Assembly (NCBI RefSeq): GCF_020697055.1 | Contig: NZ_JAJFBP010000002.1 | Span: forward strand, 62,001 to 126,000 | Direction: 5' to 3' | DNA: 64,000 bases | From: Panacagrimonas sp. | GTDB taxonomy: Bacteria; Pseudomonadota; Gammaproteobacteria; Nevskiales; Nevskiaceae | In this document: positions 8,816 through 19,206 of the stretch, in pieces | Position numbering within the stretch: position 1 is the first letter of the stretch | Layout of the letters: the number at the start of each line of letters is the position of its first letter | Program-made: the position numbers and the translations under genes | Notes under the pieces: generated by a model | What the model saw: the letters and a program-made list of their open reading frames with translations, nothing else | What the model was told of the DNA's origin: nothing | The model's database searches: none

Positions 8816-10273
8816 TCAACTCGGGTCGGGCGGACGCCGCGTGTGCCAGTCGGTCGCCTGCTGGTACCGGTGGGCCACGTTCAGCAGCCGGCCCTCTTCG
8901 AAGAAGTTGCCCATCAGCTGCAGGCCCACCGGCAGACCGCGGACGAACCCGCAGGGCAGGCTCATCGCCGGGATGCCGGCCAGGTTGGCGGCGATCGTGT
9001 AGATGTCGTTCAGATACATCGACACCGGGTCGTCGGACTTGGATCCGAGCTCGAAGGCGACGTCGGTCGTGGTCGGACCCAGCACCACGTCGCACTGCTC
9101 GAAGGCCTTGCGGAAATCCTCGTAGATCAGCTTGCGAACCTTCTGCGCCTGCAGGTAGTAGGCGTCGTAGTAGCCGTGGCTGAGCACGTAGGTGCCGATC
9201 ATGATGCGGCGCTGCACCTCGGGACCGAAGCCTTCGCCGCGACTCTTCTTGTAGAGCTCTTCGAGCGTGCGGGCCTCTTCGCTGCGATGGCCGTAGCGCA
9301 CGCCATCGAACCGCGCCAGGTTGCTCGAAGCCTCGGCCGGTGCCACGACGTAGTACGTCGGGACCGACAGCGGCGCGTGCGGCAGCGACAGCTCGACGGT
9401 GCGCGCCCCGAGCTTCTGCAGCTCGCGGATCGCCTCGTCGATGCAGGTCCGGATCGCGGGCGCCAGGCCCTCGGCGAAGTATTCCCGCGGCAGGCCGATG
9501 CGCAGTCCGTCGAGCGGACGGTCGAGGCCGGCGAGATAGTCGTCGACCGGCCGATCGACGCTGGTCGAATCCCGCGGATCGAAGCCGGCCATGGCCTGCA
9601 GCACCAGCGCCGAGTCCTCGGCGCTGTGCGCCACGACGCCGCCCTGGTCCAGGCTCGAGGCGAACGCGATCATGCCGAAGCGCGATACCCGACCGTAGGT
9701 CGGCTTGATGCCGGTGAGGTTGGTCAGCGCCGCGGGCTGGCGGATCGAGCCGCCGGTATCGGTGGCCGTCGCCGCCGGCGCCAGGCCCGCCGCGACCGCC
9801 GCGACCGATCCGCCGCTGGAGCCGCCGGGCACGCGGGTCGGATCCCATGGGTTCTTCACCTGCCCATACCAGCTGGTTTCGTTCGACGAGCCCATCGCGA
9901 ACTCGTCCATGTTGCATTTGCCCAGCATCACGCTACCCGCCTCGGCGTGCAGCTTGGTGACCACCGTGGCGTCGTACGGCGCGATGAACTTGTCGAGCAT
10001 GCGGCTGCCGCAGCTGGTGCGCACGCCGCGGGTACAGAAGATGTCCTTCTGCGCGATCGGGATGCCGGTGAGGGCGGTGGCCTTGCCCGCGGCCAGGCGC
10101 GCGTCGGCCGCCTTGGCCTGCTCGAGCGCGATCTCCGGCGTGACGGTGATGAAACTGTTGAGTTTCGAATCGAGCGCGGCGATGCGGCCGAGGAAGTGCC
10201 GGGTCAGGTCCTGGCTGGAGAACTGCTTCGAGCGCAGGCCGTCGGCCAGCTGGCGGAAAGAGAGCGTATGCAT
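8816..10273 (-). CDS. gatA: Asp-tRNA(Asn)/Glu-tRNA(Gln) amidotransferase subunit A
   Basis: A 485-residue amidase-signature protein. The catalytic Lys is Lys76 in PIAQKDIF, the cis-Ser lies in the VPGGSSGGS loop (about 152), and the nucleophilic Ser is Ser176 in [11 protein letters not shown]. GatA hydrolyses glutamine and channels ammonia to GatB. It begins 16 bases downstream of gatC. The cysteine-rich amidase fold and length match GatA and not a free amidase, and the gatC neighbour confirms this. Confidence 0.97.
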   Translation of the reverse strand: MHTLSFRQLADGLRSKQFSSQDLTRHFLGRIAALDSKLNSFITVTPEIALEQAKAADARLAAGKATALTGIPIAQKDIFCTRGVRTSCGSRMLDKFIAPYDATVVTKLHAEAGSVMLGKCNMDEFAMGSSNETSWYGQVKNPWDPTRVPGGSSGGSVAAVAAGLAPAATATDTGGSIRQPAALTNLTGIKPTYGRVSRFGMIAFASSLDQGGVVAHSAEDSALVLQAMAGFDPRDSTSVDRPVDDYLAGLDRPLDGLRIGLPREYFAEGLAPAIRTCIDEAIRELQKLGARTVELSLPHAPLSVPTYYVVAPAEASSNLARFDGVRYGHRSEEARTLEELYKKSRGEGFGPEVQRRIMIGTYVLSHGYYDAYYLQAQKVRKLIYEDFRKAFEQCDVVLGPTTTDVAFELGSKSDDPVSMYLNDIYTIAANLAGIPAMSLPCGFVRGLPVGLQLMGNFFEEGRLLNVAHRYQQATDWHTRRPPDPS

Positions 10274-10289
10274 GGGACGACTTGGGGGA

Positions 10290-10577
10290 TTACTCGATGA
10301 CTTTCGGGACCAGAAAGAGACCGTCCTGCACCGCAGGCGAATGCGCCTGGTACTCGGCTCGGAGATCGGGCTCGGTCACCGCGTCCGGACGCAGGCGCTG
10401 GTTCATCGCCAGCGGATGCGCCATCGGGTCGACGCCCTGTGTATCGACCTTGGACAACTCGCTCACCATGTCGAGGATGCGCGACAACTGCGAGGCGTAG
10501 TGCTCGACCTGCTCGGGCTTGAGTTCCAGCCTCGCGAGGTGGGCGACCTGGCGGACCTGATCCGCGGTGAGACTCAT
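10290..10577 (-). CDS. gatC: Asp-tRNA(Asn)/Glu-tRNA(Gln) amidotransferase subunit C
   Basis: A 95-residue protein of normal GatC length, with the VAHLARLEL helix near the N-terminus and the [10 protein letters not shown] segment that threads between GatA and GatB in known structures. It is the first gene of the minus-strand gat-kor run and is transcribed away from mreB. A GGAGGCAGCATC stretch upstream supplies a ribosome-binding site. Confidence 0.95.
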   Translation of the reverse strand: MSLTADQVRQVAHLARLELKPEQVEHYASQLSRILDMVSELSKVDTQGVDPMAHPLAMNQRLRPDAVTEPDLRAEYQAHSPAVQDGLFLVPKVIE

Positions 10578-11903
<1,326 letters not shown>

Positions 11904-12027
11904 GGGCCAAACCCTGGCACGCGGTGAAGAAAGTCGATCTTTCGTCACACTTCCGCGATCCGATGAAGCTGCTTTCGATTCCTGTCGCAAACGCCTGAGC
12001 CGGCACCGGAATATTTGCTCGGACCCA

Positions 12028-12056
12028 TTGCGGCGCCGACCTGCCGGCTCTAATCT
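12028..12056 (+). promoter_or_regulatory. Weak candidate promoter between mreB and mreC
   Basis: TTGCGG at 12028-12033 and TAATCT at 12051-12056 are 17 bases apart, each with half the sigma-70 consensus positions. They lie about 45 bases ahead of mreC. The unusually long mreB-mreC gap makes a secondary promoter plausible, but the match is poor. Confidence 0.22.
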
Positions 12057-12100
12057 GCGCGCGATCACTGGTCACCCTGTCGCAAGAAGAAGGCGCGACT

Positions 12101-13246
12101 TTGAATTCCCTCGGCGCCAGCACCCATAAACCCCTGTTTCCGCGAGGACCGGGGCTGGGGCTCAAGACGCTCGCACTCCTGATGGTCTGTGGCGGCCTGA
12201 TGGCGGCGGAGCTCGACGGCGAGCGCATCAAATCACCGCGCGAATGGATGGCCGTGGCGCTGCGACCGGTCGTGTGGCTCGCCGAGATTCCCGATCGTCT
12301 GGGCCACGTGGTCGACCACATGGACTCGCGCCAGCACCTGCTCGCCGAGAACATCGCGCTCAAGAACCGGCAGCTGCAGCTCACCGCGCAGTTGCAGCGC
12401 TACGCGGCACTCGACGCCGAGAACCGCCGCATCCGCGAATTGCTCGATGCTTCGGCCAAGCTCACCGACCAGGTCGCGGTGGCCGACATCATCGCGGCCA
12501 ACCAGGATCCCTATCGCCAGCAGATCACGCTCAACAAGGGCGAGCGCGACGGCGTCTACCGCGGCCAGGCCATCGTCGATGCCACCGGCGTGCTCGGCCA
12601 GATCGTGCAGGTGCTGCCGTCGACGTCGGTCGGCCTGCTGCTGACCGATCCTGATCACGGCATTCCGGTCGAGATCAACCGCAACGGCCTGCAGGCGATC
12701 GCGCTCGGCCTGGGCAGCGGCCAGGGCATGCGGATGTCCTTCCTGCCCGCCAACGCCGAGATCCAGAAGGGCGACCTGGTGGTGTCCTCTTCGCTCGGTG
12801 GACGCTTCCCGGCGGGCTTCCCGGTCGGGCGCGTCGAATCGGTGAGCCACACGCCGGGCGGACACTTCAAGGAAGCGGTGGTGATGCCGCTGGCACGCGT
12901 CGGTCAGGGTCGACAGGCCCTGCTGGTGTGGAGCGAGCGGCCCGCGATCGATCCGGTGCAGGCCGACGAGGCCGCGGCCGCCGAAGCGCAGGAAGCGTTG
13001 CCGCCGGCCAATTCGACGCCCGCTTTCGCGGCCAAACCGGCTGCCGCCAAACCCGCGCCGCCGACCACCGCTGCCGTGAAACCGGCGGCGCCGGCCACGG
13101 TGGTCGCGCCGCCTCGCGCTGCGCCACCGTCCGTTGCGCCCGCTCCGGCACCGCCGCGCGCCTCCCCGTCTCCTCCCGCTGCTGCCGCGCCCGAAAAGCC
13201 GCCGGCCGCCGCCGCGAGCCCGGCGCCTCCCGCGCCGGGGACATGA
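12101..13246 (+). CDS. mreC: Rod shape-determining protein MreC
   Basis: A 381-residue protein. The TTG at 12101 is chosen because an AAGAAGAAGG-like ribosome site precedes it and the start KPLFPRGPGLG aligns with the family N-terminus. One membrane helix (about 22-38) and a coiled coil (about 75-115) are followed by the beta-barrel core with DPYRQQITLNKG and SSLGGRFPAGFPVG. Residues from about 285 form a long Ala/Pro-rich disordered tail. MreC is the periplasmic scaffold that activates the PBP2-RodA pair. Its stop overlaps mreD by ATGA. Confidence 0.95.
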   Translation: MNSLGASTHKPLFPRGPGLGLKTLALLMVCGGLMAAELDGERIKSPREWMAVALRPVVWLAEIPDRLGHVVDHMDSRQHLLAENIALKNRQLQLTAQLQRYAALDAENRRIRELLDASAKLTDQVAVADIIAANQDPYRQQITLNKGERDGVYRGQAIVDATGVLGQIVQVLPSTSVGLLLTDPDHGIPVEINRNGLQAIALGLGSGQGMRMSFLPANAEIQKGDLVVSSSLGGRFPAGFPVGRVESVSHTPGGHFKEAVVMPLARVGQGRQALLVWSERPAIDPVQADEAAAAEAQEALPPANSTPAFAAKPAAAKPAPPTTAAVKPAAPATVVAPPRAAPPSVAPAPAPPRASPSPPAAAAPEKPPAAAASPAPPAPGT

Positions 13247-13725
13247 GCAGCCGCGTTCCCTATCGCCGCTTCTGGCTGAGTCTGCTGGTCGCCTTGTTCC
13301 TGCAGCTGGTGGCGCTGCCCGACGTGCTGGCCGCCGCCCGCCCGCTGTGGATTCCACTGCTGCTGGTCTACTGGGCTCTGGCCGAACCGCGCGTGCCCAC
13401 GCTGATGTCGGCATTCGTTCTCGGCATCGCGCTCGACGTGCTGTACAACACCGTGCTCGGCCAGCACGCGAGCGGCTTCGTACTGCTGGTGTATTTCATG
13501 GCGCGCCTGCGCGGGGTGTTCGTGCTGTTTCCGCTGTGGCAATCGACCGTCGCGCTGGTGCCGGCCTGGGCCGGCTACTGCGTGCTGATGGCGATGATCG
13601 ACGACCTCGCGCGACATCGCGCCGACGTATGGCTGCGCTGGCTGCCTGCGATCTCGACCACGCTGTTCTGGCCGCTCGTGCACACGGTGCTCGACGGATT
13701 CTCGCGCCGGCATTCGCAGGAATGA
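13243..13725 (+). CDS. mreD: Rod shape-determining protein MreD
   Basis: A 160-residue hydrophobic protein with about five membrane segments and the family motif GFVLLVYFMARL. The start ATG at 13243 overlaps the mreC stop by 4 bases, so translation is coupled. MreD is an inner membrane partner of MreC in the elongasome. It is followed by a 116-base gap before mrdA. Confidence 0.92.
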   Translation: MSSRVPYRRFWLSLLVALFLQLVALPDVLAAARPLWIPLLLVYWALAEPRVPTLMSAFVLGIALDVLYNTVLGQHASGFVLLVYFMARLRGVFVLFPLWQSTVALVPAWAGYCVLMAMIDDLARHRADVWLRWLPAISTTLFWPLVHTVLDGFSRRHSQE

Positions 13726-13841
13726 GGTCCTTGCACTTGGCTGACGCCTTCACGCCATTCCCAGCGTCCGCGGATGCTCCTGCCTTCTCCCGCGGTGCGG
13801 GAGACGGACGCGGGTCGGCGCCCGCGCGCCGATAAGAATCC

Positions 13842-15917
13842 ATGGACAACCTCAAGAACCTCGTCCGTGAAAAGCACATGTACCGTTCACGCATCGGCGT
13901 GGCGGTGCTCGTGTGCCTGGTGATGACGTCGATCCTGGTGTCGCGCCTGGTCAAGCTGCAGGTGGTGGATCGCCAGTACTACGCCACGCGTGCCGAAGAA
14001 AATCGCATGCGGCTGTCGGCCGTGCCGCCGGTGCGCGGGCTGGTGACCGATCGCAACGGCGTGCTGATGGCGCAGAACACGCCGGCGTTCGTGCTCGAGA
14101 TCGTGCCCGAGCAGGTCGAGGACATGGAGGCGCTGATCGCGCGCCTGCGTCCGCTGCTCGGCCTGCAGGATGCGGAGATCGCGCGCTTCAAGAGCCGCGT
14201 GCAGCGCGCCACGCGCGACAAGCAGCGCTACCTGAGCCTGCCGCTGCGCTCGAACCTGACCAGCGAGCAGGTCGCGCGCTTCCAGCTCAACCGCTTCGAC
14301 TACGAGGGCGCGGACGTCACCGCCACGCTCACGCGCAGCTATCCGCTCGGCGCCGCGGCCGCGCACGTCATTGGCTACGTCGGCGGAATCACCGAGGACG
14401 AGTTCAAGAAGATCGAGGCGGCCGCATACCAGGGCCTGACGCAGATCGGAAAGATCGGCGTCGAGAAGTCGCACGAGAACGAGCTGCGCGGCATGCCCGG
14501 CGCCAAGATCGTCGAAGCCAACGTCAACGGCCGGCCGCTGCGCGAACTCGAATATCGACAGGGTGCGCCGGGCAAAAACCTGATCCTCACGCTCGACGCC
14601 AAGGTGCAGCTCGCGGCGCAGAACGCGCTCGGCGAACTGGACGGTGCGGTGGTCGCGATCGATCCACGCAACGGCGAAGTGATCGCGCTGGTGTCCAAGC
14701 CGGGATTCGATCCGCAGCCCTTCGTCGCCGGCATCGATCGCGCTTCGTACAAGGCACTGCTCGACGATCGCAAGCGCCCGCTCTACAACCGCGCGCTGCA
14801 GGGCGCCTATCCGCCGGGATCGACGGTGAAGCCCTTCATGGCGCTGGCCGGCCTCGAGTACGAGACGCTGCAGGGCGGTCATGGCGAGTACTGCAGCGGA
14901 TCGATGAGCCTGCCGCACTCCACCCGCAAGTACCGCTGCTGGAAGCGCAGCGGGCACGGCTGGCTCGACATGGCCGGCGGCGTGATCCAGTCCTGCGACA
15001 TCTACTTCTACGAGGTCGCGCAGGCACTGGGGATCGATCGCATCCACACCTTCCTGTCGCTGTTCGGCCTGGGCCATCCGACCGACATCGACCTGCCGCT
15101 GGAGAAGACCGGCCTGTTGCCGTCTCGCGAATGGAAGATGCGCACGCGCAAGGAGGTCTGGTTCCCGGGCGAGACGCTCAACATCGGCATCGGCCAGGGC
15201 TACATGACCACGACGCCGATGCAGCTGGCGCAGATCACCGCGCGCATGGCGATGCGCGGCAAGGGATTCAAACCGCACGTGGTGCACGCGTTCGAGGATG
15301 CGCTCACCGGCGTCAAGACGCTGGTCGCACCCGAGCCGCTTCCGCCGATCCCGCATCGTCATGCGCAGGACTGGGAGACGATCATCAACGCGATGGTCGA
15401 GGTCACCGCCTCGCAGCGCGGCACCGCGCATCGCGCGTTCAAGGACGCGCCGTATCGCGTGGCGGCCAAGACCGGCACCGCGCAGGTCGCCGGCATGTCG
15501 CAGGAAGAGCTCAAGGCCCGAAAGCTGGAGGACACGCCGTTCCATCTGCGCGACCACGCCCTGTTCGTGGCCTTCGCGCCGGCCGAGGACCCCAGGATCG
15601 CGGTCGGGGTGATCGCAGAGCACGCGGGACACGGCGGCTCGGCCGCCGCGCCGATCGCGCGCCAGGTGATGGACCAGTTCCTGCTCGGCCAGATCACCTA
15701 CAACGTGGCGCCGCCCCCCGGTGCCGCGCCAGCGACTGCCGCACCGGCTGCTGCGACGCCGGCAAACCCCGCGACGCCTGCCGCACCGTCCGCTGCACCG
15801 TCGGCTTCGCCCGCACCGACGGCACCCGCGACGCCTGCCGACGTCGCGCCCGCTCCGGATGCCCCTGCGCCGGACGAGGGAGAGGAGGAAGAAGTCGAAG
15901 TGGAGATCGAGCGATGA
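13842..15917 (+). CDS. mrdA: Peptidoglycan transpeptidase PBP2
   Basis: A 691-residue class B penicillin-binding protein. An N-terminal membrane anchor (about 17-38) is followed by the pedestal domain (PVRGLVTDRNG) and the transpeptidase domain. The active serine is Ser327 in YPPGSTVKP, the second motif is SCD in IQSCDIYFYE, and the third is KTGTAQ. A Pro/Ala-rich tail of about 65 residues ends in an acidic EEEEVEVEIER cluster, making it longer than the 633-residue E. coli protein. It cross-links glycan strands made by RodA during elongation. Confidence 0.96.
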   Translation: MDNLKNLVREKHMYRSRIGVAVLVCLVMTSILVSRLVKLQVVDRQYYATRAEENRMRLSAVPPVRGLVTDRNGVLMAQNTPAFVLEIVPEQVEDMEALIARLRPLLGLQDAEIARFKSRVQRATRDKQRYLSLPLRSNLTSEQVARFQLNRFDYEGADVTATLTRSYPLGAAAAHVIGYVGGITEDEFKKIEAAAYQGLTQIGKIGVEKSHENELRGMPGAKIVEANVNGRPLRELEYRQGAPGKNLILTLDAKVQLAAQNALGELDGAVVAIDPRNGEVIALVSKPGFDPQPFVAGIDRASYKALLDDRKRPLYNRALQGAYPPGSTVKPFMALAGLEYETLQGGHGEYCSGSMSLPHSTRKYRCWKRSGHGWLDMAGGVIQSCDIYFYEVAQALGIDRIHTFLSLFGLGHPTDIDLPLEKTGLLPSREWKMRTRKEVWFPGETLNIGIGQGYMTTTPMQLAQITARMAMRGKGFKPHVVHAFEDALTGVKTLVAPEPLPPIPHRHAQDWETIINAMVEVTASQRGTAHRAFKDAPYRVAAKTGTAQVAGMSQEELKARKLEDTPFHLRDHALFVAFAPAEDPRIAVGVIAEHAGHGGSAAAPIARQVMDQFLLGQITYNVAPPPGAAPATAAPAAATPANPATPAAPSAAPSASPAPTAPATPADVAPAPDAPAPDEGEEEEVEVEIER

Positions 15918-15930
15918 GGAGCCGCCGCAC

Positions 15931-17055
15931 ATGAGCCCGCTGTCCGGTGGTCGCAGCGACGATCCGGGCGTCCGTCGCCTGTTCGATCGCCTGCACATCG
16001 ATCCGATCCTGCTGCTGCTGCTGCTGGGCGTGTGCGCGATCGGCCTCACGGTGCTGTATTCGGCTTCTGGCCATTCGATGCCGATGGTGATCAACCAGGC
16101 CGAGCGCCTGATGATCGGACTCGTGGTGATGTTCGCCGCCGCGCAGGCACCGCCCGAGATCTATCGCAGCGTGGCGCCCTGGTTCTACGGTTTCGCGCTG
16201 CTGCTGTGCGCGCTGACGCTGGTGCTGGGCGATCACGCCAAGGGCGCGCAGCGCTGGCTCGATCTGGGCGTGCTGCGCTTCCAGCCCTCGGAGCTGATGA
16301 AGCTCGCGATGCCGATCATGGTCGCCGCGTTCCTGCACCTGTTCACGCTGCCGCCGCGCTGGCACGCGGTGCTGATGACGCTGATGCTGATCGGCATCCC
16401 GGTGGTGGTGGTGATGGTGCAGCCGGATCTGGGCACCTCGCTGCTGATCGTCGCCGCGGGCGGCTTTGCGCTGTATCTCGGCGGACTGCGCTGGCAGTAC
16501 ATCTTTGGCGCGCTGGCGGCCATCGGCGCCGCTGCGCCGGTGCTGTGGGCGCGACTCCACGACTATCAGCGCCAGCGCATCCTGACGCTGCTCGACCCCG
16601 AGTCCGATCCGCTCGGCGCCGGCTACCACATCGCACAGTCGAAGATCGCGATCGGCTCGGGCGGCATGTTCGGCAAGGGCTGGCTCGAAGGCACGCAGGC
16701 CAAGCTCGACTTCCTGCCCGAGTCGCACACCGACTTCATCTTCGCGATCTTCGCCGAAGAGTTCGGACTGCTCGGCGTGTGCACATTGCTGCTGCTGTAC
16801 CTTGGCATCGTGGGACGCGGCCTGTTCATCGCCGCGCGTGCGCAGGACAGTTTCCAGCGACTGCTCGCGGGCAGCCTAGCGATGACCTTCTTCGTCTACG
16901 TGTTCATCAACATGGGAATGGTGATCGGCCTGCTTCCCGTGGTCGGCGTTCCGCTGCCGCTGGTGAGCTATGGCGGCACGTCCATGGTCAGCCTGCTCGC
17001 AGGATTCGGGCTGCTGATGTCCATCCAGACCCACCGCAAGCTGCTGGCCAGCTGA
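15931..17055 (+). CDS. rodA: Peptidoglycan glycosyltransferase RodA
   Basis: A 374-residue SEDS protein with about ten membrane segments. The ATG at 15931 is chosen over upstream in-frame codons because it gives the family length (E. coli has 370) and follows mrdA by 13 bases. The motif WLEGTQAKLDFLPESHTDF carries the catalytic aspartate region of SEDS enzymes, and VGVPLPLVSYGGTS is the C-terminal signature. RodA polymerises lipid II in the elongasome with PBP2. Confidence 0.96.
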   Translation: MSPLSGGRSDDPGVRRLFDRLHIDPILLLLLLGVCAIGLTVLYSASGHSMPMVINQAERLMIGLVVMFAAAQAPPEIYRSVAPWFYGFALLLCALTLVLGDHAKGAQRWLDLGVLRFQPSELMKLAMPIMVAAFLHLFTLPPRWHAVLMTLMLIGIPVVVVMVQPDLGTSLLIVAAGGFALYLGGLRWQYIFGALAAIGAAAPVLWARLHDYQRQRILTLLDPESDPLGAGYHIAQSKIAIGSGGMFGKGWLEGTQAKLDFLPESHTDFIFAIFAEEFGLLGVCTLLLLYLGIVGRGLFIAARAQDSFQRLLAGSLAMTFFVYVFINMGMVIGLLPVVGVPLPLVSYGGTSMVSLLAGFGLLMSIQTHRKLLAS

Positions 17056-17107
17056 CGCGAACGGGTTGGCGTGGGACGGGTCAGAGGCTAAGGTGCCGCC
17101 GAATACG

Positions 17108-18160
17108 ATGGGCGAACTGTTCGTGACAAGAATCCGCAACCTCTTGATGCCGTGCCTGCTGGCCGCGTGGATCGCGCCGGCGGCAGCCGATTACAGCGCG
17201 CATCCGCGCGCCCAGGCGCTGCTCGAGGTCCTGGCACGCGAAGACCGTTTCAGCCCCGAAGAGCTCGCCTCGGTGCGCACGGCCCTGGCGCAGGCCGAGC
17301 GCCTTCCCAAGCTGGTCGAGGCCGAACAGAAGGCGGCCGAGCGCACCGAAACCTGGACCACGTACGCCGCCAAGCGTGTCGATGCGCCGCGCATCGCCAA
17401 CGGCGCCGACTTCCTCGACGAGAACCGCCTGTGGTTCTCGCGCGCCGAGACCGAGTACGGCGTGCCGCCGGCGGTGATCGCCGGGATCCTGGGCCTGGAG
17501 ACCAACTTCGGCCGCTTCACCGGGTCGGCGCGCGTGCTCGACGCGCTGGCCACGCAGGGCTTCGAGCACCCGACGCGCTCACCGTTCTTCTTCTCCGAGC
17601 TGCGCGAGTTCTTCGTGTTCTGCCGCGATACGAAGCGCGATCCGGTCGAGGCGCTCGGCAGCTACGCCGGCGCGATGGGATGGGCGCAGTTCATGCCGAG
17701 CAACTATCGGCGCCTCGCGGTGGATTTCGACAGCGACGGCAAACGCGACTTGTGGACCGCCGCCGATGCCATCGGCAGCATCGCGCGCTATCTCGTCGAG
17801 TACGACCGCAGCCGCGGCTGGCGTCGCGGCGAGCCGCTTGCGGTCCCGGCGGTGCTCGACAAGCCGCTGCCGCCCGACGTGGCGATCAATACCTCGCGCA
17901 CGACGCACACGGCGGCCCAGCTCGCCGCACTGGGCCTGCGTCCGACCGTCGAACTTCCGCCCGGCACGCAGGTCGGTGTGGTCGAACTGCAGCTCGACGA
18001 AGGCCGCGAGTACTGGCTCGGGCTGAACAACTTCTATTCCGTGATGAGCTACAACCCGCGTGTCTACTACGCCATGACCGTGAGCCTGTTGGCGCAGGAG
18101 ATGGCGCGTCTCGACGCCGACCGCAACAACATCAGCAGCACCATTCCGCCGGGCGAATGA
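17108..18160 (+). CDS. mltB: Membrane-bound lytic murein transglycosylase B
   Basis: A 350-residue protein from the ATG at 17108; earlier TTG and GTG codons are in frame but add nothing conserved. An N-terminal secretion signal ends near AAA-DY (about 27). The catalytic Glu is Glu131 in GILGLETNFGRFTG, and SYAGAMGWAQFMPSNY and the SIARYL segment are typical of the SltB/MltB family. No clear lipobox is seen, so it may be soluble in the periplasm, unlike the E. coli lipoprotein. It cleaves glycan strands to 1,6-anhydro ends. The stop overlaps rlpA. Confidence 0.93.
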   Translation: MGELFVTRIRNLLMPCLLAAWIAPAAADYSAHPRAQALLEVLAREDRFSPEELASVRTALAQAERLPKLVEAEQKAAERTETWTTYAAKRVDAPRIANGADFLDENRLWFSRAETEYGVPPAVIAGILGLETNFGRFTGSARVLDALATQGFEHPTRSPFFFSELREFFVFCRDTKRDPVEALGSYAGAMGWAQFMPSNYRRLAVDFDSDGKRDLWTAADAIGSIARYLVEYDRSRGWRRGEPLAVPAVLDKPLPPDVAINTSRTTHTAAQLAALGLRPTVELPPGTQVGVVELQLDEGREYWLGLNNFYSVMSYNPRVYYAMTVSLLAQEMARLDADRNNISSTIPPGE

Positions 18161-19107
18161 TGTCGGCGAGTTTTCGACTGGGGCTGGCCGCCGTGGCCGC
18201 GTTGTCGCTGGCGGCATGCAGCACCGCACCACCGCGCCGCCCGGCGCCGCCGCGCCAGGTCAGCATTCCGCCGCCCAAGGTGAGCGTCATCCGCCCCCCG
18301 GCCCCCGCACCGCGCGCGCCGCAGCAGAAGCAGCAGCAGCCCGATCCGGGTCCCGCCCCGCTGTGGGAGAAGGACGGTCCACCACGCCCCGAGGACATTC
18401 CCGAAGGCTTGGCCGAGTTGGAAGAGCTGGTGCCGCAGGACGAGCCGCTCAGCCCCGGCGGCAACATGAAGAGCTACGAGGTCTTCGGCCACAAGTACCA
18501 CGTGCTGGCCTCCGCCGAAGGCTTTCGCGAGACCGGCCTTGCGTCCTGGTACGGCAAGAAATTCCACGGCCGCAAGACGTCCAACGGCGAGCGCTATGAC
18601 ATGTTCGCGCTCAGCGGCGCGCACAAGAACCTGCCGCTGCCCTGCTACGTGCGCGTCACCAACCTGGGCAACGGAAAGAGTGTGATCGTGCGCATCAACG
18701 ATCGCGGGCCGTTCCACTCCGGACGCATCATCGACCTGTCGTACGCCGCGGCGGTCAAGCTCGACACGGTCGGCAAGATCGCCACCGTCGAGATCGAGGC
18801 GATCACGCCGGGACGCGAGCTGCCGCCGCCGCCGCGGATCAAGCCGCCCACGCAGGTCGCCGGCGCCAGGCCCGCGCCGCGGCTGCTGCAGGTCGCGGCC
18901 TACACCGATCCGATCAACGCGGTGGCCATGCGCGAAGAACTCGCGCAGCTGGGCATCGAAGGCGTCCAGGTCCGCGTCGGCCTGCTCGACAACGGCGACA
19001 CCATCCACCGCGTGATGGTCGGGCCCTTCGACGAGCGCAAACGCATGGACGAGACCCGCATCCGGATTCGCGGCGCGGGTTTCGAGGCCATCCCGATCAC
19101 CGACTAG
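18157..19107 (+). CDS. rlpA: Septal ring lytic transglycosylase RlpA, lipoprotein
   Basis: A 316-residue lipoprotein with lipobox LSLAAC (Cys21). A Pro-rich linker (about 25-75) leads to a double-psi beta-barrel domain (GLASWYGKKFHGRKTSNGE, then VRINDRGPFHSGRIIDLS) and a C-terminal SPOR domain that binds denuded glycan. RlpA acts on peptide-free peptidoglycan at the outer membrane. ATG 18157 overlaps the mltB stop; the ATG at 18160 is an equal alternative. Confidence 0.93.
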   Translation: MMSASFRLGLAAVAALSLAACSTAPPRRPAPPRQVSIPPPKVSVIRPPAPAPRAPQQKQQQPDPGPAPLWEKDGPPRPEDIPEGLAELEELVPQDEPLSPGGNMKSYEVFGHKYHVLASAEGFRETGLASWYGKKFHGRKTSNGERYDMFALSGAHKNLPLPCYVRVTNLGNGKSVIVRINDRGPFHSGRIIDLSYAAAVKLDTVGKIATVEIEAITPGRELPPPPRIKPPTQVAGARPAPRLLQVAAYTDPINAVAMREELAQLGIEGVQVRVGLLDNGDTIHRVMVGPFDERKRMDETRIRIRGAGFEAIPITD

Positions 19108-19161
19108 GCGCACGGCACGATATCGCCACGAAAAACGCTCGCGACAGCCTTCCCGCATTGC

Positions 19162-19167
19162 GATAAT
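19162..19167 (+). promoter_or_regulatory. Candidate -10 element for dacA
   Basis: GATAAT lies 40 bases ahead of the dacA ATG in the 99-base rlpA-dacA gap and matches the -10 consensus at five of six positions. The hexamer 17 bases upstream (19139-19144) is a poor -35. The longer gap here suggests dacA-lipB can be transcribed separately from the mre cluster. Confidence 0.3.
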
Positions 19168-19206
19168 CGCGCCTTCGCTCCGCCCCTCCCTTCCCGACCG
19201 CGCCTG

